NCBI GenBank assembly: GCA_964577375.1
Contig: CAZNYW010000001.1
Location: 62,001 to 126,000 of the forward strand
Length of the DNA: 64,000 nucleotides
Direction of reading: 5' to 3'
From: DATKUC01 sp964577375
GTDB taxonomy: Bacteria; Spirochaetota; Spirochaetia; DSM-27196; DATKUC01
Shown here piece after piece: positions 8,256 through 17,659 of this stretch. Made by a program: the position numbers and the translations under genes. The notes under the pieces are model-generated. The model was not told where the DNA came from. It made no database searches and was given only the letters and a program-made list of their open reading frames with translations. Positions within the stretch are counted from its first letter, which is position 1. Every line of letters starts with the position of its first letter.

Positions 8256-8987
8256 GTGCCCACACTCATCGATCTTTCCCGGGAGCTCGCCGACTTAGTC
8301 GAACTGCTTCGCTTCTCACTTCCGGTATCCTACGTCTACAATCCGCTGATCTACGCGCGGACTCCACATGAAGCCTATCTGTCGCGATACGGCAGCGGGA
8401 ATAAGCGGGTGATCTTCTGGGGAATGAATCCCGGGCCGTGGGGAATGGCTCAGACCGGCGTTCCGTTCGGCGAAGTTGCGGCGGTGCGCGACTGGATGGG
8501 CATAGAGGCGCAGATCGGAGGTCCGGAAAATGAACATCCGAAGCGGCCTGTGGAAGGCTTCGCCTGTGCGAGAAGCGAGGTGAGCGGGCGAAGACTGTGG
8601 GGTCTGATGGCGGCCAGGTTCGGAACTGCCGCCGATTTCTTCGAGGACAATCTGGTAATGAACTACTGCCCGCTCGTATTCATGGAGAGCTCCGGCCGCA
8701 ACCTGACGCCGAATAAGCTTCCGGCCAAGCAGCGAACCAAGCTCTTCGCGAGCTGCGACCGTCATCTGGCAGCTGTGGTTGCCCTGCTCGGTCCGCAGTG
8801 GCTTATAGGTATTGGAAACTTTGCGCTTTCGCGGATTCGTGCGGCATCGGAATTGGATCCTGACGCTTTTTCCCGCGTCCGGACCGCGTCAATTCTCCAT
8901 CCCAGCCCCGCGAGTCCGCGAGCCAACCAGGGATGGGCTTCTGAGGCGGAGCGAACACTTGTAGAGCTTGGCGTGTGGACCGCCTGA
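8256..8987 (+). CDS. SMUG1-type (family 3) uracil-DNA glycosylase
   Basis: A 243-residue DNA repair enzyme that removes uracil and oxidised pyrimidines such as 5-hydroxymethyluracil from DNA. Motif I is GMNPGPWGMAQTGVPFGEV, nearly the vertebrate SMUG1 sequence with its catalytic Asn. The middle segment SGRNLTPNKLPAKQR is also a SMUG1 hallmark, and motif II is HPSPASPRANQGW with the catalytic-loop His. This separates it from family 1 (Ung) and family 4 enzymes. SMUG1 homologues are known in few bacteria. It starts with GTG after a perfect AGGAGG. Downstream genes are unrelated, so it looks like a single-gene unit. Confidence 0.93.
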   Translation: MPTLIDLSRELADLVELLRFSLPVSYVYNPLIYARTPHEAYLSRYGSGNKRVIFWGMNPGPWGMAQTGVPFGEVAAVRDWMGIEAQIGGPENEHPKRPVEGFACARSEVSGRRLWGLMAARFGTAADFFEDNLVMNYCPLVFMESSGRNLTPNKLPAKQRTKLFASCDRHLAAVVALLGPQWLIGIGNFALSRIRAASELDPDAFSRVRTASILHPSPASPRANQGWASEAERTLVELGVWTA

Positions 8988-9051
8988 TTTCTGCGAACCC
9001 TGCATCGGCTCCCGGCGACTAAACATCAACCGGATGATCAAGGAGCCCTGC

Positions 9052-10374
9052 ATGATACGGGTTTTCGCTGCAATTCTGATTTCAATCGCCAATCTGCTGC
9101 TCGTCACAGTATCTGCCTTCACCTTGAGCTCCCGTGAGCTCGAGCATCTGCTGTTGCGGACCGGGTTCGGGGTTCCGATCGTGGAGACCGGCTCCTCTCC
9201 TGACGGCCGCCTCGTGCAGCAGCTCCGACCGTTGGACCGGAACGAAGCGGTCGCGGCAATCGTCGACCGTGCGGCCGGCTCGTCACAGGTGGATTTTCCC
9301 GACTGGGTCCAACAGCCGCCGCTTCCGGCTCCGCAGCTGAAAAACCTCAGCGCTGCTCAGAAACAGGCGGCCCTCAAGGCCTATCGACAGGAGCTCAGTT
9401 CCCGCGCCCGTGCCCTCCAGGCCTGGTGGATGCAGCAGATGATCTCTTCGACAACGCCGCTCCAGGAGCGAATGGTCCTTTTCTGGCATAACCACTTCAC
9501 TTCGAGTCTTCAGAAGGTACGGTCACCGACGCTCATGGCGAGACAGGATCTGTTGATTCGAAAATACGCTCTCGGCAACTTCCGCGACTTTCTGCACGCA
9601 ATTGCAAAAGACCCTGCCATGATCATCTATCTCGACAACGAGACCAATTCAAAAGGGCGCGCGAACGAGAACTTTGCACGCGAGGTGATGGAGTTGTTCA
9701 CGCTCGGCGAGGGTCACTACTCGGAGGATGATGTCAAGGCTGCTGCAAAAGCGTTCACCGGCTGGCGGGTGGATCGCCACACGGGCGCCTTTCGGGCGGT
9801 CGGTCGGCTGCATGACAACAGCGTCAAGACCTTTCTCGGCAGGACGGGGAGATGGAATGGTGACGACGTGATCAACATTCTCCTCGACCAGAAGGAAGTT
9901 TCGCTGTTCATCACGACGAAACTCTGGGAATCGTTCGTCTCCCCGACGCCCGATCCGAAGGAGGTAGCACGAATTGCCGCAGTTTTCCGTTCAAGCGGCT
10001 ACCAGATAAGAGCGCTCATGGAGGCCCTGCTCGAAAGCCCCGCCTTCTGGTCCGCGTCGAACGACGACCAGATCGTCAAGTCTCCGGCTGAGCTCCTCGT
10101 CGGACTGGTTCGGGGGCTCGACATTACGTCGGTAGAACCGGCGAAGCTTGCCGCCGTTTCAGCAAGGCTTGGTCAGGCGCTCTTTGACCCATTGAGCGTC
10201 AAAGGGTGGCCGTACGACACCGATTGGATTAGCTCGCACACGCTGCTCCTTCGGAATCAGATAATCACCGTGCTTCTGAGATCCTTCGCGCGCGAACACC
10301 GGGATCAGGTGTCGAGTCAGGAAGTCGCGAAGCTGCGGGCCCGCTTTCTCGATCCGGCCTGGGAGCTCATGTGA
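9052..10374 (+). CDS. DUF1800 family secreted protein
   Basis: A 440-residue protein with a signal peptide (IRVFAAILISIANLLLVTVSAF) and the DUF1800 pattern: ELEHLLLRTGFGVP near the start, ERMVLFWHNHFTSS in the middle, then LYNE-like YLDNETNSKGRANENFAREVMELFTLGEGHYSEDDV and AFTGWRVD. The biochemical role of the family is not established. Genes of this family are nearly always followed by a DUF1501 gene, as here, with 17 bases between. The ATG at 9052 is preferred because aaggag precedes it by six bases and the signal peptide starts there. Confidence 0.88.
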   Translation: MIRVFAAILISIANLLLVTVSAFTLSSRELEHLLLRTGFGVPIVETGSSPDGRLVQQLRPLDRNEAVAAIVDRAAGSSQVDFPDWVQQPPLPAPQLKNLSAAQKQAALKAYRQELSSRARALQAWWMQQMISSTTPLQERMVLFWHNHFTSSLQKVRSPTLMARQDLLIRKYALGNFRDFLHAIAKDPAMIIYLDNETNSKGRANENFAREVMELFTLGEGHYSEDDVKAAAKAFTGWRVDRHTGAFRAVGRLHDNSVKTFLGRTGRWNGDDVINILLDQKEVSLFITTKLWESFVSPTPDPKEVARIAAVFRSSGYQIRALMEALLESPAFWSASNDDQIVKSPAELLVGLVRGLDITSVEPAKLAAVSARLGQALFDPLSVKGWPYDTDWISSHTLLLRNQIITVLLRSFAREHRDQVSSQEVAKLRARFLDPAWELM

Positions 10375-10391
10375 GAGTAAAGGAGCAATTT

Positions 10392-11621
10392 ATGAACCGT
10401 ACTCCCGTTTCTGTCGCCCGTCGGGTTCTGGTATTCCTCCTGCTGCTTGTCGCCTCTGCATCGGCGATTCTTGCCCAGGACTCGCCGACAGGAAGTCCGA
10501 ATCTCAACCGTACCCTGATTCTGGTAGAGCTTGCCGGAGGCAACGACGGGCTCAACATGGTAGTGCCCTACGCAGATCCGCTGTACTACGCCGACCGGCC
10601 CACGTTGGCCGTTTCGAAAGACGAAGTCCTCAGGCTTGACGGCAAACTGGGGCTGAATCCGGCCATGCGGGCGCTCATGGACTCCTGGAACGCGAAGGAG
10701 CTCGCATTCGTCCTGGGCGTCGGCTATCCTAATCCCGACCGTTCGCATTTCCGGTCCATCGCGATCTGGAATACCGCATCCGGGAGCGACAGACATCTCA
10801 CCACCGGTTGGATAGCAAAGCTCTTCAGCGCCACCGCGCCGCCGGCGTCGGAGCTGGCCGACTCCATAATAATCGGAGAAGATCACGCGGGTCCGCTCTA
10901 CGGACCCCGAATGAAGAACCTCGCTATCGACTCGATAAAGGGATTTGTCACGCTCGCCGCGCTTGCCGGAGATCCCGGTTCCGAGCTCAAAGGCGGTGTC
11001 ACTCAGGTCGACAACGGTGCGCTCAGCTATATTCGCGGCGTGGAATCCGATGTCAGAACGGCAGCCGCAACACTCAGGAAGATCGCGTCCAACGCTCCGA
11101 AGCTGAAGACCTCTTTCCCCGATACTCAGTTTGGCAGGCAGCTCGAGCTCGCCGCTCAGCTGCTCGGTGCCGGGGTTCAGGTACCGGTAATCAAGCTGAC
11201 GCTCCGGGGGTTCGACACACACGGGGGCGAGAGGCCGATTCAGGACCGGCTGCTGGGCGAACTGTCCGACGCGCTTGCCTCATTTCGGCTCGCGATGATC
11301 GAGGAGAACCGCTGGGATGCAACTGCAGTGGTAACCTACTCCGAGTTCGGGCGCCGCGTAGCTGAAAACGGGAGCGAAGGAACGGACCACGGCACCGCCG
11401 CTCCGATGCTTGTGATGGGCGGAATGGTGAAGGGCGGCCTTTACGGAAAAGAGCCCGATCTGAGCGATCTCGACCACGGAGACCTGAAATTCACCGTGGA
11501 CTATCGAAGTGTCTACCAGGCAATCATGTCGCAATTCTGGGGTATTCGCGATGACCGGGTTCTCAGTTCGGTACTCGTCGGCACCTACCCTGATCTGCCG
11601 ATATTTTCCCCGCCGCAATGA
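10392..11621 (+). CDS. DUF1501 family secreted protein
   Basis: A 409-residue partner of the DUF1800 protein. A signal peptide (VLVFLLLLVASASAILA) precedes the alkaline-phosphatase/sulfatase-like fold of DUF1501: LILVELAGGNDGLNMVVPY, then GVGYPNPDRSHFRSIAIW, RGFDTHGGERPIQDRLL, and TYSEFGRRVAENGSEGTDHGTA. Asp/His residues in these motifs match the metal-site positions of the superfamily, but a substrate is unknown. Start chosen at the ATG after aaaggag (spacing six) instead of the ATG that overlaps the upstream stop. Both proteins are probably exported together. Confidence 0.88.
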   Translation: MNRTPVSVARRVLVFLLLLVASASAILAQDSPTGSPNLNRTLILVELAGGNDGLNMVVPYADPLYYADRPTLAVSKDEVLRLDGKLGLNPAMRALMDSWNAKELAFVLGVGYPNPDRSHFRSIAIWNTASGSDRHLTTGWIAKLFSATAPPASELADSIIIGEDHAGPLYGPRMKNLAIDSIKGFVTLAALAGDPGSELKGGVTQVDNGALSYIRGVESDVRTAAATLRKIASNAPKLKTSFPDTQFGRQLELAAQLLGAGVQVPVIKLTLRGFDTHGGERPIQDRLLGELSDALASFRLAMIEENRWDATAVVTYSEFGRRVAENGSEGTDHGTAAPMLVMGGMVKGGLYGKEPDLSDLDHGDLKFTVDYRSVYQAIMSQFWGIRDDRVLSSVLVGTYPDLPIFSPPQ

Positions 11622-11638
11622 CGCAACTCACGCATCGC

Positions 11639-12694
11639 TCAGTAGTCCAGCGCTGCCGGTTTCACGAGCTCCCTGGTCGAAAGCAGTCCACAGGCGGCGA
11701 GAATGTCCTGGCCCCGGGATTTCCGGATCGTTGTCAAGATTCCCTTTGCCTTGAGCTGGTTCTCGAACGCGACCATCTGTTCATCCGACGCAGGGTGCAG
11801 CGGAGTATCGGGAATGGTGTGGAAACGGATGAGATTGATACGGCAGCGGATACCCGACAGTAGGCGGGCAATCTCCTTGACGTGCGCGTCTGAATGGTTC
11901 AGTCCGCCGAATACGATGTACTCGAAGCTGACCCGTCTCTGGCGCGGAAGATCGCTCTCGCGGAGCAGCTCGATCACCTCTCGCAGCGGGTAGACGTGCT
12001 GCACCGGCATCAGTCTTCGGCGCTCCTCCTCGAAGGGGGAGTGCATGCTCACCGCGAGGTGAGCGCCGCACTCATTCAGGAATCGACGGATGCCGGGTAT
12101 GATCCCGATAGTAGAAACAGTTATCCGACCCGGACTCATGCCGTAGCCCCAGTCGGACGTGAGAATTTCGATGCTCTGCATCACCGGGTCGATGTTGTCG
12201 AGCGGTTCACCCATTCCCATATAGACAAGGTTCGTGACAAGGTCCCGTTCCGGCAGGCTTTCGTACTGGTTCAGGATCTCCGCAGCGGTCAGCTGCCCCT
12301 GAAACCCCTGCTTTCCCGTCATGCAGAAAAGGCAGCCCATCTTGCATCCGACCTGTGTAGAAAGACAGAGGGTCGCACGCCGTGATTCCGGGATGTAGGC
12401 CGCCTCGACGTACCTCGGGCTCGACGACCGGCTTGCTCCTTCGGCCCCGTACAGGTATTTTCGCGTACCGTCGGAAGAGGCGCTGACCTTTGCGGGGGTG
12501 GCGATTCTCATCTCGAATCGCGTCGAGAGCAGCTCGCGGGCGGCGGCGGGCAGGTTGGTCATCTCGTCGATTGTCCGTGCGTGTTTCCGGTACAGCCAGT
12601 GCGCCAGTTGTTTCGCGGCGTATGCAGGAAGCTCGAGCTCATCGGTGAGGTCACGAAGCTGAGAAAGCGTCAGGCCAAAAAGTGCTCTTTTCAT
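11639..12694 (-). CDS. rlmN: RlmN, dual-specificity 23S rRNA/tRNA A2 methyltransferase
   Basis: A 351-residue radical-SAM enzyme that methylates C2 of A2503 in 23S rRNA and A37 in some tRNAs. The Fe-S cluster ligands are C117, C121 and C124 (CKMGCLFC). The SAM-binding segment VYMGMGEPLDN follows, and the family-specific C-terminal Cys is near residue 335 (ACGLLSTRE). Length and the N-terminal KQLAHWLYRKHARTIDEMTNLP match the family. It is read from its own promoter inside the end of the upstream flavoprotein gene. Confidence 0.96.
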   Translation of the reverse strand: MKRALFGLTLSQLRDLTDELELPAYAAKQLAHWLYRKHARTIDEMTNLPAAARELLSTRFEMRIATPAKVSASSDGTRKYLYGAEGASRSSSPRYVEAAYIPESRRATLCLSTQVGCKMGCLFCMTGKQGFQGQLTAAEILNQYESLPERDLVTNLVYMGMGEPLDNIDPVMQSIEILTSDWGYGMSPGRITVSTIGIIPGIRRFLNECGAHLAVSMHSPFEEERRRLMPVQHVYPLREVIELLRESDLPRQRRVSFEYIVFGGLNHSDAHVKEIARLLSGIRCRINLIRFHTIPDTPLHPASDEQMVAFENQLKAKGILTTIRKSRGQDILAACGLLSTRELVKPAALDY

Positions 12695-12712
12695 ATTCGT
12701 GTGATCGCGAAT

Positions 12713-12741
12713 AGTATACCAAAACCGGCGGAATTGTTCAA
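12713..12741 (-). promoter_or_regulatory. Promoter of rlmN
   Basis: Minus strand TTGAAC (12741-12736), 17-base spacer, TATACT (12718-12713). The -35 box overlaps the last codons of the upstream gene. The start would fall about 11-12 bases before the rlmN ATG. Confidence 0.55.
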
Positions 12742-13463
12742 AAGTAGATTTCCGACAGGATATCTTCGAACGGTATCCCGGCAGAAATGAGCAGGTCGCG
12801 CACCTCTACAACCATGCCCGCCGCGCCGCACAAAAAATAGCGCGGACCTGCCGCGAGCGTCCCTTCTGCCACCGCGCCGCGAAGCCACTCGGTGAGCCGC
12901 CCGGCGTAGAATCCGCTGCCCCGCGCCTGCGCATCGGCCTCGTTCCCGTCGCACTGCGAGCAGCAGCACACGAATCGTTCCTGAATCAGATCGCGCAGCT
13001 CTTCCCGAAAATAGAAACGTTCGAGCGTCCTGCTGCCGTGAATCAGCATCTTTGTTCGGGCAACCGCGGTCGAAGGGAGGGAGCGCGCGATCGAAAGAAA
13101 GGGGGCGATGCCGGTCCCCGTCGCGATCCATACAGCCACCTCTTCACCGTCGACAAAGCTCCCGAAGGGATCCGACATCAAGAGCTCGTCCCCGCTTCCC
13201 AGGCGGGCCAGCTCCGGGGTCAGCTTCCCCTCGGGTACGAGGTCGTAGAGGATGCCGATTCGCGTTTCGGATCTGCCGCTCGCGATGCTGTAGTAGCGCG
13301 CCTGCTCGTCCTGCCTGATCGCAAGCGCCACACACTGTCCAGGAAGGAAGTCGAACGGTCGGTCCGTTTTCAGATAGAAAACACCGTCGGCAATTTCCTC
13401 CTGCGACTCGACGCGAACGCGGTAGCGGGTCTCTTTGCCGGATTCATGCGAAGACTCTGGCAT
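12738..13463 (-). CDS. Ferredoxin-NADP reductase-like FAD/NAD(P)-binding oxidoreductase
   Basis: A 241-residue flavoprotein of the FNR superfamily. The N-terminal FAD-binding barrel holds FLPGQCVALAIRQDEQARYYSIAS (the RxYS-type FAD motif). The NAD(P)-binding half has IATGTGIAPFLSIARSL, CGAAGMVVEVRDLL and an aromatic C-terminus (ILSEIYF). It would transfer electrons between NAD(P)H and a protein acceptor; no 2Fe-2S domain is fused. Several Cys (CCCSQC) in the nucleotide half are unusual but have no assigned role. It follows the DinB-fold gene by 19 bases and may share its transcript. Confidence 0.85.
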   Translation of the reverse strand: MPESSHESGKETRYRVRVESQEEIADGVFYLKTDRPFDFLPGQCVALAIRQDEQARYYSIASGRSETRIGILYDLVPEGKLTPELARLGSGDELLMSDPFGSFVDGEEVAVWIATGTGIAPFLSIARSLPSTAVARTKMLIHGSRTLERFYFREELRDLIQERFVCCCSQCDGNEADAQARGSGFYAGRLTEWLRGAVAEGTLAAGPRYFLCGAAGMVVEVRDLLISAGIPFEDILSEIYF

Positions 13464-13482
13464 GGGCGGAAGGCTCTGCGCC

Positions 13483-14007
13483 CTACAGGATCGCGGTCAG
13501 ATTGGCGTAGTCGTGCTCCACGAGCATTTCGTCGAGGACTTCCGAAACCTGACCCCGATGGTGAGTCTGATGATTGAACACATGATCGATCGCCTGCCAC
13601 GCTATATACTCACGCGACCGTCCGGCAAAATCGGTGTAGTGAACGACCTCTTCATACCGGGATTCCGTCAGCTCGTCTATCCATGAACGCATAACTACGT
13701 CGAGCATCTTCCGCGCGCTGTGCAGCTCGTCAAATCTTTCGTACAGATCTCGTTCCCATGAAAGGTTTGGAAGTTCGATGCGCGGGTCGCTCAGCACGAC
13801 GCTGTCGGCGTGCCAGCTGCGGAACCGTCTGAGCCACGTGTAATCTGAGACGATGATATGGTTCAGGATGCCGTGTATCGAGCGGAAGTGAGCGCCCACA
13901 TCACGCTTTCTCTTTTCCTCGGGAAGCTCAGCCACTATGTCGTACATCTTGTCGTTGACCGCGCTGTTGTAGCGCGCGAGAAGCGCGAAGTGATCCTTGA
14001 GGGTCAT
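13483..14007 (-). CDS. DinB-fold putative metal-binding protein
   Basis: A 174-residue four-helix-bundle protein of the DinB/YfiT superfamily. The three metal-binding His positions are visible: the first helix HGILNHIIVSD and the late motif HVFNHQTHHRGQV. The opening LLARYNSAVNDKMYDIVAEL is typical of the family. Members include thiol-dependent transferases and many proteins of unknown function, so the reaction is not assigned. An AGGAG precedes the ATG. Confidence 0.85.
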   Translation of the reverse strand: MTLKDHFALLARYNSAVNDKMYDIVAELPEEKRKRDVGAHFRSIHGILNHIIVSDYTWLRRFRSWHADSVVLSDPRIELPNLSWERDLYERFDELHSARKMLDVVMRSWIDELTESRYEEVVHYTDFAGRSREYIAWQAIDHVFNHQTHHRGQVSEVLDEMLVEHDYANLTAIL

Positions 14008-14138
14008 GGGAATCTCCTGAGCGCATTATTGCACGGCGCCATAGGGCTGTCCACTCTCCTCTCGCTGCCGCGCGAGGTGATGATACGGAAGGGCCTCTCA
14101 GCTGCAATCCGGCGCCGGAAGTCTGAGTGGCAACCGGG

Positions 14139-15110
14139 CTAGTTCGCAGTCACTGTTATTGTGATGTTGTCCTGATAGGTGCCCGCCGTTGCCATCCCGA
14201 AATCTCCTATTGTTACCTGTATCGGGTACCGAGTCCCGCCTGCGGAGGTCGGCGGAGCGGTCGCGACGACTGTCGTGGGCGTGCCGGCGGGCAGCGCGAC
14301 CGGCGTGCTGGCGAAACTGAGCGTATAGGGCACGGTACTGGTGTCTCCGGCGATGCTGTTGGTCATGACGCCGCCGTTCTGGGACTGAAGGCTGACGGTA
14401 TACGAGGCATTGGAACGGACCAAAAGATCGGTTGACCGCAGCTCGCCCATACTGAGCATGCCGAAATCCATGATTGCTGACGTGGCAGATGGATTGAACG
14501 AGCCGCCGGTAGGGACCAGCGACAAGTCGATCAGCGCAGGGACGGTAATGCTCACACTGACGGCCTGCGTCGCGTTCGACGTCTGTGTACCCCCCAGTGT
14601 GCCTGCGTATATCGTCATGGTGACCGAGTCTGTGTAGGTTCCGGCGACAGGAAGCTGTCCTCCGGCGATTGCCGCGGCAAATCCCGCGGTCATTGTCACG
14701 AATCCGCTCGCGGAGTTGGTGCCCGACAGCACTTCCGACGCTGAGGGATTCGCGCTCAAGTCCTTGAGCACGTTTCGGCTGGTGGTGTCGTCGAAAAACT
14801 GGTAGTTGACTCGCCCTCCTGCGGCGCTTTGCGCCCAGCGGGTCGCGAATGTCCCGGACTGGCCGGTTGAAAAGGTGAGAAAGTAGCTGGTCGAGCTGCC
14901 GAGCAATCCAAAGTGGTAAAAGCGCGCTGTTCCAACGACATCCTGCTCCTGATTGGGGTTATATGTCGCTGTTATCGAGGGTGCGGGATTCTGGAAGCCG
15001 TATTCTGCGGCACCGGCCGCAAATGCGGAAACACAGCCTGCACTCAGCATAAGCAGGGCCGCCGCGGCTGCGATGGCCAAACGTCCCTCGAGGAATCGTG
15101 TCGATCTCAT
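14139..15110 (-). CDS. Coat-protein-U-like fimbrial subunit, probable tip protein
   Basis: A 323-residue exported protein with a signal peptide (LAIAAAAALLMLSAGCVSAFA). It contains two beta-rich units. The first ends in AGTYTDSVTMTIYAG; the second, from about residue 195, ends in AGTYQDNITITVTAN, the closing strand expected of chaperone-usher subunits. A segment in the second unit (YTVSLQSQNGG) matches the major subunit (YTVTLQSANAA), so the two are homologous. Being larger and the last gene of the operon, it is the likely tip adhesin. Its ATG overlaps the usher stop by four bases. The lack of a conserved disulphide pair differs from the classical Csu subunits. Confidence 0.75.
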   Translation of the reverse strand: MRSTRFLEGRLAIAAAAALLMLSAGCVSAFAAGAAEYGFQNPAPSITATYNPNQEQDVVGTARFYHFGLLGSSTSYFLTFSTGQSGTFATRWAQSAAGGRVNYQFFDDTTSRNVLKDLSANPSASEVLSGTNSASGFVTMTAGFAAAIAGGQLPVAGTYTDSVTMTIYAGTLGGTQTSNATQAVSVSITVPALIDLSLVPTGGSFNPSATSAIMDFGMLSMGELRSTDLLVRSNASYTVSLQSQNGGVMTNSIAGDTSTVPYTLSFASTPVALPAGTPTTVVATAPPTSAGGTRYPIQVTIGDFGMATAGTYQDNITITVTAN

Positions 15111-17659
15111 TTCGTGCTCTCCTTCGGTGCCGCGGGCGACAGTTTCACCGTTCCGATATCATATAGCCCTGCAGCTTCGGGGGGTACCGTGAAGCGCGCA
15201 CCCTGCCAGCGGCCGTTTGCGACGTCGAGTACGTAGTCTCCGGGGCGGAGTCGGTAGACCTGGAACTGACCGGATGCGTCTGAAAAAAACTGCTGCGGTT
15301 CGATGCCGCCGCTCGCGCTTGTTACCGTTCCGACGACCAGCGGAATCGGCTTGCCGTCCTGATCGAGAAGCGTGCCCTTTGCATAGACTGTAGCGTCGGT
15401 ACCTACGCGAACGACCGCGCCGCTGCGATAGGGCAGCGACAGGAGAAAGAGCGTGTCGCCGAGATCATATCCGATCGGAGCGTTTGGTACTTCGATGTTG
15501 GCGAGGCGGTTGGTGTAGGAGTGGATGTCCGGCAGGATTGCGGGGCCGAGGAAGTCGGACCGCGCCTCGTAGGATTTGCCTGAAGGATTCACACCAAGCA
15601 GCTCTTTGGAGATTTCGGGATGGCGCAGAAAGATGGCGAAGCTGTCGTTTACCGGGCGCGTGATGCCTGCAGCGCCGTCTGCGTAGACGAACGCGGTGCC
15701 GAAGCGGATAAAAGGGTGGTTGGTTATCACGCCGGGACTGCTCAACGTGTCATACTGGAGCGAATACCCGAGCGAGCCTTCGAATCGGTTTCCCGTGTAG
15801 TTCATTTCCGCCGATGCGCCGGCGCTCTGGCCGGGTACTGCCGGTGGTCCGATCAGATCACCGTTAACGCTGAGTCCGCTGTTCCCGGGCGGATGATGGG
15901 AAACTCCGACGCGTGACGTGGGCTGCGTGACGCTCTGATTGACATTCACTGAAGTCGTTCCTGAGGACGCGGTGCTGATGATGGTCACGCTCCCCTGCCA
16001 GGTCGGAGCCTGCCCTCCTGAGTAGTCGGCTCCAACATTGAGGCTGAGACTGACGCCTGGCCCGAGCGGCGCGTTGAGAATTGAGCTCACCGTGTATCCG
16101 GGATCGCCTACCCAGGGCACGCGGTAACCGACACCCAGGCTTATCGATAGGTTGCCGGGGATCGGCTGCGTGATGTTCCCGGTGACGAGCCAGCGGTAGG
16201 TGGCGTAGTCGAGCGTGCTTTCCGGTCCCAGGAAGTGCTTCCCCCGGTACTGGGCCGAAAGGGTGACCGAAGGTACGTAGGGATGAGTGATGCTCAGGAA
16301 CCGATAACTTGCGAAGGCTCCGGCATCGAAACCGTACGCGTCCGATCGGCTGGCTGCGCCGCCGGCCCGGATTGTGCCGGCCACGGTAGCCACGAGTCCC
16401 TCGAGCCCGGCCATCTGAACGCTCAGATCGTCCTGCGTGTAGGCGCCAAGCGTCAGGTCGCGCGTTATACCGAGCCGCTGAAATCCGGAGAGTACCGGGG
16501 CGGCGATCTGCCGCCCGGGCAGCCCTACGTTCCAGCTGAACGCTGTCTCGCCCGGTAGAAGAAGATCTGCATCGTAGTTGACCGATGCACCGAGCCGCTG
16601 AATACGGCCGAGGTAGTCATGGATCTCGACCGCGATATCGTTGCCGCCGGGAACCAGCGGGAAGTCGGCGAGGTTGTAGGGACCCGGTTCGAGCTGGAGG
16701 TAGCGCACGACGGTTCCGTTCACCAGCACCTGGACCTGGGAAGGGCGATCGAGATAGAACTCCATCTGCCCGAGCGGCCGATAGATTCTGCCCGGTGAAA
16801 GATCGAAGTTGCGCGAAACACCGAGTCCGAGTATGGGTAGTGCAGACTCGAAACCGCTGACTGGGTAGACGAGGTCCCCGGCCATCAACCGGAGGTCCGG
16901 CCCCGGAAGATCCTTGACGAGCCGGATCGCGTCGAGCGAATAGACGTTAGACCGCGTGGTGTCGACGGTCATTTCACTTTCGAGCACGAAGGTTCGGATG
17001 TTGAGCGCGGGATCGATGGTGGCGACAAACGGTACTTCCGTGGTGCTGGCGAGGGAGGTTCCGCCGTAGTCGGGGATGTAGCGGTTTATCAGATCGAGCC
17101 GCGAGCGGACTGAAAGCTGAGCACTGAAGCCGGCCGGGGCGACGGCGACCGCCGCATGCGGCACACGCTGCTCGGTCAGGTTGATCCGGTTCACCTTCTG
17201 CGCATTCGGCGGAACGGTGACGGTAAGCGTAAGTGAGGATCCATCAAACGCGACCGTCAGCCCGGCCTTCCTGGCGTCGACCGCAGAGATTATGCCGGTC
17301 GCGCTGACGTGAGATTCGAGCGCTTTCTGCACCTCCCGTCTGACGCTGTTTTTTGTCTGTTCCAGGAGTGGTGCCGCGGTGATATCAAGCAGCTCGCCTG
17401 CGGAAGTGAGCCTCACGGTTATGTCCGGCTGCCTGTTCCCGTTGAACACGAACGAAACAGGGATCGTCACGTCAGGTGAAGTTGGATTGTTCTGCGCATC
17501 GACGGGCGGAAGGACATAAACCAATTCGAGCAGCAGTACGATCAGCAGGGCCGCAACCGAAGGCCCGCCGATCGCGTCCCTCGTGCGCCGGCGTGAAAAT
17601 GGACGCGGGGAGTGTTTGCACGATGAGCTATCGCACGGGAGTAAAAGAAAATTCCGCAT
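15107..17659 (-). CDS. Outer-membrane fimbrial usher
   Basis: About 850 residues, the usual usher size. After a signal anchor (SVAALLIVLLLELVYVLPPVDA) comes an N-terminal domain, then the central barrel with usher-type segments (GLGVSRNFDLSPGRIYRPLGQ, then a plug-like stretch VQVLVNGTVVRYLQLEPGPYNLADFPL and NDIAVEIHDYLGR). A C-terminal beta-sandwich (GKPIPLVVGTVTSASGG, then GQFQVYRLRPGDYVLDV) closes the protein. It would secrete and assemble the fimbrial subunits through the outer membrane. The start is uncertain: the ATG at 17659 has only a weak GGAG about ten bases upstream and overlaps the chaperone gene by 32 bases. Confidence 0.87.
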   Translation of the reverse strand: MRNFLLLPCDSSSCKHSPRPFSRRRTRDAIGGPSVAALLIVLLLELVYVLPPVDAQNNPTSPDVTIPVSFVFNGNRQPDITVRLTSAGELLDITAAPLLEQTKNSVRREVQKALESHVSATGIISAVDARKAGLTVAFDGSSLTLTVTVPPNAQKVNRINLTEQRVPHAAVAVAPAGFSAQLSVRSRLDLINRYIPDYGGTSLASTTEVPFVATIDPALNIRTFVLESEMTVDTTRSNVYSLDAIRLVKDLPGPDLRLMAGDLVYPVSGFESALPILGLGVSRNFDLSPGRIYRPLGQMEFYLDRPSQVQVLVNGTVVRYLQLEPGPYNLADFPLVPGGNDIAVEIHDYLGRIQRLGASVNYDADLLLPGETAFSWNVGLPGRQIAAPVLSGFQRLGITRDLTLGAYTQDDLSVQMAGLEGLVATVAGTIRAGGAASRSDAYGFDAGAFASYRFLSITHPYVPSVTLSAQYRGKHFLGPESTLDYATYRWLVTGNITQPIPGNLSISLGVGYRVPWVGDPGYTVSSILNAPLGPGVSLSLNVGADYSGGQAPTWQGSVTIISTASSGTTSVNVNQSVTQPTSRVGVSHHPPGNSGLSVNGDLIGPPAVPGQSAGASAEMNYTGNRFEGSLGYSLQYDTLSSPGVITNHPFIRFGTAFVYADGAAGITRPVNDSFAIFLRHPEISKELLGVNPSGKSYEARSDFLGPAILPDIHSYTNRLANIEVPNAPIGYDLGDTLFLLSLPYRSGAVVRVGTDATVYAKGTLLDQDGKPIPLVVGTVTSASGGIEPQQFFSDASGQFQVYRLRPGDYVLDVANGRWQGARFTVPPEAAGLYDIGTVKLSPAAPKESTK

